Part shown: in pieces, positions 60,011 to 64,000 of the stretch
How the letters are laid out: every line of letters begins with the position of its first letter
Position numbering within the stretch: the first letter of the stretch is position 1
Origin: Pyxicephalus adspersus
Lineage: Eukaryota; Chordata; Amphibia; Anura; Pyxicephalidae
Assembly (NCBI RefSeq): GCF_032062135.1
Contig: NC_092866.1
Span: forward strand, 26,983,358-27,047,357
Reading direction: 5' to 3'
Length of the DNA stretch: 64,000 bases
Made by a program: the position numbers and the translations under genes
Notes under the pieces: generated by a model
Told to the model about the DNA's origin: nothing
Seen by the model: the letters and a program-made list of their open reading frames with translations, nothing else
Databases searched by the model: none

Positions 60011-60253
60011 CGGGGATCCCTTACTGTCAGGAGGAGTCCCACGTGCTTATGTTATTAATGCAGCTGTGGGAATCATCCTGTCATTGTGGGATAACCTGTA
60101 AAAAAAATTTTGCATAAAAAATAAATATTGATAATAATAAATAAATATATAAATAATAATAAATCATAAATAAAATTACTTATTATACACCTCATTACAA
60201 TTCGTTCATACTTAAATCATGAATACATTTTGGGGTAAATCTTTAGGGTACTT

Positions 60254-60296
<43 letters not shown>
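60011..60296. repeat. AT-rich spacer ending in (TA)n
   Basis: AT-rich sequence with AATAAATA runs, ending in a TA microsatellite (about 60258-60296) that directly abuts the L1 sequence. Confidence 0.8.
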
Positions 60297-60300
<4 letters not shown>

Positions 60301-60858
60301 CCGGAGCTTACGCAGGAGCGTCTGGAACTCGATAGGATCCATCGTTCCTTGGGACCCAGGAAAATTAGTGGCCCGCCTAGGGATGTTATAGTGAAATTTC
60401 ATTTTTTCCGCACTAAAGACGCTATCTTAATGAAGGCCCGGAATGGCCCCCGCTTACAGTTTCAAGGTGTGGAATACAACCTGTTTGCTGATTTGGCCTC
60501 CTCTACTTTATCTAAACGGCGGGCTCTCCACCTTTTTTTGCAAATTTTGTCTTCCAACGGGATTCGGTACCGCTGGGGCTATCCCTTTAAACTGTTGTTC
60601 ATGTTACAAGGGGCTCAATATCACTTTTCTACACCAGAGGAGGCTCAAGCGTGCTTAGCTCAACTGGGTCTCTCTCTTTCGTCTGAACTCACCTTGCCTT
60701 CAGGCCGGCAGAATAGCGAAGCTCCAGGTTCAACCCATTCAGGTCAATCTCCTACTTCTCCCTGCGATCCAGGCTTGGGTCCTCGCGGTACAGATCAACG
60801 CTCTCCAGCCCTTTCACGCCTGGCAGCCCAAACCTTTTCACCTAAGTCTCCGGGTTAA
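60295..60858 (+). CDS. L1 ORF1p fragment (C-terminal RNA-binding part)
   Basis: An open frame of 187 codons. The ATG is formed by the TA repeat meeting the element (ATATATGGCA), so it is a chance start and the true N-terminus with the coiled coil is missing. LDRIHRSLGPRKISGPPRDV, then IVKFHFF, KDAILMKARN and LFADLASSTLSKRRALHLFL, then IRYRWGYPFKLLF and EEAQACLAQLGL match the end of the RRM and the C-terminal domain of L1 ORF1p, which binds and chaperones the element RNA. The last 55 residues are Ser/Pro-rich and not conserved. The frame has no internal stop. Confidence 0.82.
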
Positions 60859-61287
60859 CTGTTCTGATGCACTTTTTCGCAGATGATCGGAACCATCTGT
60901 TTATCATTGATTGTTAGCATGATTGAACCGGACTGTGTCTATTTTGGCTGATTCCTCTGTAGGCATATCTGTTCCAGTTATAGCCCAAGTGCTGGTAACA
61001 TGTACCTCTATTGGACTGCTCAAGTCTCTCAGGTTTGGTTACGGAGGCTGAGTAGTTCCAACACCTATGTCTCTCCAAGGGCTCTTGGAGGGGTTTTTGG
61101 CATATTTAGCCCCTTTGTTATACCCTTTTTTTGGGTTACTTTTGTATGTTTTTCTTGTAATAAGTTTTTTTGTTTTTTTATTATTTTTTGTTTGTTTTTT
61201 TGATATGTACTGGATTTGTGGCAATACTCGAGTCATGTATAGTAAGTTGCTTGTAAGCATTGCTCTGTCTAGTGGTCTGTTTCTGGT

Positions 61288-63102
61288 ATGGCTCTGCGTA
61301 TAATGTCTGTTAATGTCAAAGGTCTCAACTCACCCTCTAAACGTAAAGTAGTGTTTAATTACTGTCACTCATCTTGCATAGATGTAGTATGTATGCAGGA
61401 GACACATTTCTCAATATCCTCTACCCCTAAGTTTATACATACACAATATCCTCAGATCTATCATGCCTCAACAACTAAGAAGCACAGAGGTGTTCTTATA
61501 GCCTTTCATAGGCGCATGCCTTTTATCTGTACGCATCAAGTGGTGGATCCGGAGGGACGCTATCTTATTTTAAGTGGTTCAATGCAGAATACGGAGGCCA
61601 CCTTCCTGGTTTACTATGCTCCAAACTCTCCGTCAGTTTCCTTTTTTAGTGAAATGATGGAGAAAACTAGGCAAAATATTAAAGGGATTTTGATTTGCTC
61701 TGGCGACTCTAACACGGTATTTAATAAGAAATTAGACAGAAGTGGCGTCTCTTTAAATGCTTCCTTTTCGGCTAGTGATGAGATAAAGGATTGTTTCCTG
61801 AGTCTGGGCCTGTTAGACATATGGCGTGAATTACACCCTTTAGCCCGTGACTATACGTTTTATTCAGCTTCCCACAATTCTTATTCTAGAATTGACCATA
61901 TTTGGGTCCCAGGCACTTTGTTGCCAGTTGTCTTGAAAGCTCATATACCAGCGATCTCATGGTCTGATCATGACCCAATAATACTAACGTGCTCCTCATT
62001 AATTGTCAAACCTAACACTGGTCATTGGACCCTTAATGAGCTTCTCTTATCTTGCCCTGCCACCATGGAAAAATTGTCCGCTTTAACTGAGGAATTTTTT
62101 CAATTAAACACAGGAACAGTGCCAACATCTACATTATTGTGGGAGGCTTATAAAACGGTTATGCGTGGTCACTTAATTCAAATTGCTGCGATCAAGAAAC
62201 GAGAGAGATCACGGGCCCAGGCTCAGCTTGAAGCTATCTATTCAAGACAAGTTCAGCTACACAAATTGAATCCCACATTGGGAACCTCTATTGCTCTGCG
62301 AAAAGCAAGAACGGAGTTGAATCTTTGCCTTTCTAATCAGGCTGCAGGTCAGTTACAAAGAACGAGGCATAAATTCTATCATTGTGGCAATAAACCAGGA
62401 ACTCTGCTTGCTAAAAGATTGAGAACCTTTACATCTGGGCATGCTCCGATCTCCCTTCGTACAGCAACTAAACATTTGACTAGTAACCCTTTAGATATTG
62501 TTCAGGAGTTCCAGTCTCGGTTATCAGATCTATACTCCGCTCCCCCAGAAATGGATGAGAGACAGGCTGATAGTTTCTTTGCTAATATAGATTTGCCTAA
62601 AATAGAAGATTCAGATCTGGAAAAGCTGCAGAGTGATATCACGACTCTAGAAATCGCTTGGGCTATTAAATCATTGAAATTAGGCAAGCGACCTGGCCCG
62701 GATGGCTTTTCCTCATTATTCTACAAGAAATTGCTTACTGTCCTGACACCCCATCTACAGGTTTTATTTAATGAGCTGAAGTTTGGCCAGGTCTTTCCCG
62801 CTGAGTCGTTAAGGGCATCTATTGCTATGATACCGAAGCCTTCGACTGATCATACATCATGGTCCAATTACAGGCCTATTTCACTTCTCAATACAGATGT
62901 TAAAATTTTGGCAAAAATATTGGCAGCTAGACTAAATAGATTCCTGGGTCATCTAATACATGGGGATCAGGTTGGTTTTGTTCCGAGACGCCAAGCAGGG
63001 GATAATGTACGCAGAGCTCTCCAGATACTACATCTGTCTCATTCTCGCTCTATTCAAACTATGATGTTGTCATTAGATGTGAGGAAGGCAAATCGAGTTT
63101 AA
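61288..63102 (+). CDS. L1 ORF2p, endonuclease plus start of RT, truncated
   Basis: 604 codons open. Residues 1-235 are an APE-type endonuclease: MSVNVKGLN, CMQETHFS (catalytic glutamate), GDSNTVFN (GDxN), YSRIDHIWV and SWSDHDPI (SDH) are all in place. A linker of about 220 residues follows, then RT: LGKRPGPDGFSSLFYKKLL (about residue 465), IAMIPKP, NYRPISLLNTDVKILAKILA, DQVGFVPRRQAGDNVRRALQ, and motif A LSLDVRKA at the very end. The frame then turns into NRV and a stop at the deletion junction, so the FADD catalytic box and the cysteine-rich end are absent. It could encode an endonuclease but not a working RT. Confidence 0.88.
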   Translation: MALRIMSVNVKGLNSPSKRKVVFNYCHSSCIDVVCMQETHFSISSTPKFIHTQYPQIYHASTTKKHRGVLIAFHRRMPFICTHQVVDPEGRYLILSGSMQNTEATFLVYYAPNSPSVSFFSEMMEKTRQNIKGILICSGDSNTVFNKKLDRSGVSLNASFSASDEIKDCFLSLGLLDIWRELHPLARDYTFYSASHNSYSRIDHIWVPGTLLPVVLKAHIPAISWSDHDPIILTCSSLIVKPNTGHWTLNELLLSCPATMEKLSALTEEFFQLNTGTVPTSTLLWEAYKTVMRGHLIQIAAIKKRERSRAQAQLEAIYSRQVQLHKLNPTLGTSIALRKARTELNLCLSNQAAGQLQRTRHKFYHCGNKPGTLLAKRLRTFTSGHAPISLRTATKHLTSNPLDIVQEFQSRLSDLYSAPPEMDERQADSFFANIDLPKIEDSDLEKLQSDITTLEIAWAIKSLKLGKRPGPDGFSSLFYKKLLTVLTPHLQVLFNELKFGQVFPAESLRASIAMIPKPSTDHTSWSNYRPISLLNTDVKILAKILAARLNRFLGHLIHGDQVGFVPRRQAGDNVRRALQILHLSHSRSIQTMMLSLDVRKANRV

Positions 63103-63442
63103 GTTTTCAAGCAGTATTATCTAGATTGTCAGATACTATGGTACTGGAGAAAATGTCAGCTGCAGCTAACGATTCCATGCACAATTTTTATAAAGTCTGG
63201 TCCCCCTGGCTAGATCACCATACAGCTTCGGGCATAGATCGTAGACTCTTTCATTTATAATTTTGAGTTTTTATTTTATACTTACTAACTCGAGTGTCTC
63301 CTTTTTGTATTGTTTTTATTTTATATATAATCCAGTTTCGTATGTATCTTGACTATTAATGTTGGCGTTCTCTTTTGTATGTTATTTTTTTTGTTGTTGT
63401 AAATATTTTATCTGTCTTTACTGTCTTTTCTATGTTTATATA

Positions 63443-63496
63443 AAAAATTTCAATAAATATCATTAAAACAAAAATTTCAATAAATATCATTAAAAC
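63443..63496 (+). repeat. Exact 27-bp tandem repeat at L1 3' end
   Basis: AAAAATTTCAATAAATATCA followed by TTAAAAC occurs twice (63443-63469, 63470-63496). Each unit contains AATAAA (63452-63457, 63479-63484). Tail repeats of this kind mark the 3' terminus of L1/Tx1-like LINEs. Confidence 0.85.
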
Positions 63497-64000
63497 AAAA
63501 ATATTATTATGCGGCTCACTTGAGTTGCCTACCAGCATGGTCAGCTCAACTCATTTAGCGTATTGATAGATATACAAAAGAGATGGATCTCCCAAACCCA
63601 CCCCAGTGTTATGCTATGGAGTACCTTCCTCCAGCTAAATGACTATTAACCTATTTTTCTCCATAGTTTTTCTTAAGCAAATCTGGAGGTCCTGCAAAAC
63701 TAAATATACACTCACATGGCCTCTGTAATGACATCCATTATTCTAATCCCACAGATCCCAGATAGCCTCTCCTCGGCAATGTTAAAACCCTGGAGGGAGA
63801 GGGTGATTTTCCACCTCCAGCATATTCTGCATCCAGTAGATCACCGTCTTTTATCTTTCTTCGAACTCCAAGAAAAATATGAGTTGGCTACAAAATTAAA
63901 AATTATTTTCTGTTGCCATCATACCCCAGAGGTATTGCACCGTCTATTCCCTAGTTCTGATTCCACGTTAGCATTGTGGTGCACATTGAGGTTCCCTAGA
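63497..64000 (+). mobile_element. Second L1 ORF2 C-terminal fragment, continues past the window
   Basis: Immediately after the first L1's tail, a frame gives YYAAHLSCLPAWSAQL (about 63503-63550), resembling the L1 ORF2 block after RT. MLKPWRERVIFHLQ (about 63780-63822), FFELQEKYELATKLK (about 63858-63902) and LALWCTLRFP near the end follow. These belong to the part of ORF2 deleted from the first copy. Several stops lie in between. Confidence 0.65.

Larger units (their letters stand above)
60297..63496 (+). mobile_element. L1 LINE with internal deletion, 5'-truncated, 3' end intact
   Basis: Starts inside ORF1 directly after a TA microsatellite, continues through ORF2 endonuclease and the front of RT, then breaks at about 63100. 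The next recognisable block, MVLEKMSAAANDSMHNFYKV (about 63139-63198, another frame) and WSPWLDHH, is the very C-terminus of L1 ORF2. It ends with a 3' UTR containing AATAAA. RT from motif A onward and the rest of ORF2 are deleted. The long undamaged frames mean it is young compared with all other elements in the window. Confidence 0.85.

Noticed and set aside
1..64000. CRISPR arrays, bacterial operons, tRNA or rRNA genes
   Set aside because: Repeats found are microsatellites, short tandem duplications or transposons; no spacer pattern, cloverleaf or rRNA segment was recognised.

Overview
The window looks like vertebrate nuclear DNA, most likely from a frog or another amphibian. It is AT-rich, intron-dominated and crowded with degraded transposons of many classes (DIRS, Ty3/gypsy, L1, CR1, Penelope-like, hAT, Tc1/mariner, Kolobok-like, Harbinger-like). 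That mix, and a Kolobok/T2-type terminus of the kind known from Xenopus, is the reason for the amphibian call, which is inference. There are no bacterial genes, operons, CRISPR arrays or recognisable tRNA/rRNA genes.

The only host gene I can support is the 3' end of neurexin-2 (NRXN2), plus strand. A 79-nt exon lies at 12557-12635. After an 11.1-kb intron comes the terminal exon (coding part 23746-24626), which encodes the long Ser/Thr/Pro-rich juxtamembrane stalk, the single transmembrane helix and the cytoplasmic tail ending in the PDZ ligand EYYV. A splice acceptor inside the terminal exon (AG at 24320-24321) has exactly the phase needed to skip 576 nt (192 codons), which corresponds to neurexin splice site 5. 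The window upstream of 12557 is presumably the preceding intron. The 3' UTR follows 24626, with candidate poly(A) signals at 25674 and 26229.

Region by region: 1-12556 (presumed intron) holds a DIRS RT/RNase H remnant, an L2-like tail, a hAT MITE with target duplication, a CpG-rich Harbinger-like MITE, a Kolobok-like terminus, a hAT element with a BED-type zinc finger, a Penelope GIY-YIG scrap, an L1 RT scrap and a minisatellite. The intron 12636-23745 holds an antisense CR1 fragment, a Ty3/gypsy copy whose RT is largely replaced by a foldback sequence, a Tc1 fossil, a 430-bp palindrome and a CR1 copy. Downstream of NRXN2, 25.7-32.3 kb is quiet. From 32.3 kb to the end the sequence is almost continuously transposon-derived: a gypsy RT scrap, a 1-kb foldback, two head-to-head copies of a coding family I do not recognise by name (CFLCLW motif), three substantial Penelope-like elements (38.6-42.9, 47.7-49.6 and 54.8-58.8 kb), three L1 copies (44.8-47.2, 60.3-63.5 and 63.5-64.0 kb), a possible 4-kb TIR-bounded block with a 270-N assembly gap, and a long palindrome at 59.6-60.0 kb.

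I found no clear new multi-gene system. The most rewarding items are the NRXN2 SS5 acceptor, the Penelope element with inverted arms (its GIY-YIG domain survives only in the inverted arm), the Penelope element split inside its GIY-YIG domain, hammerhead-ribozyme-like motifs, and the unnamed head-to-head family. All similarities were judged by eye; no alignment or database search was run.
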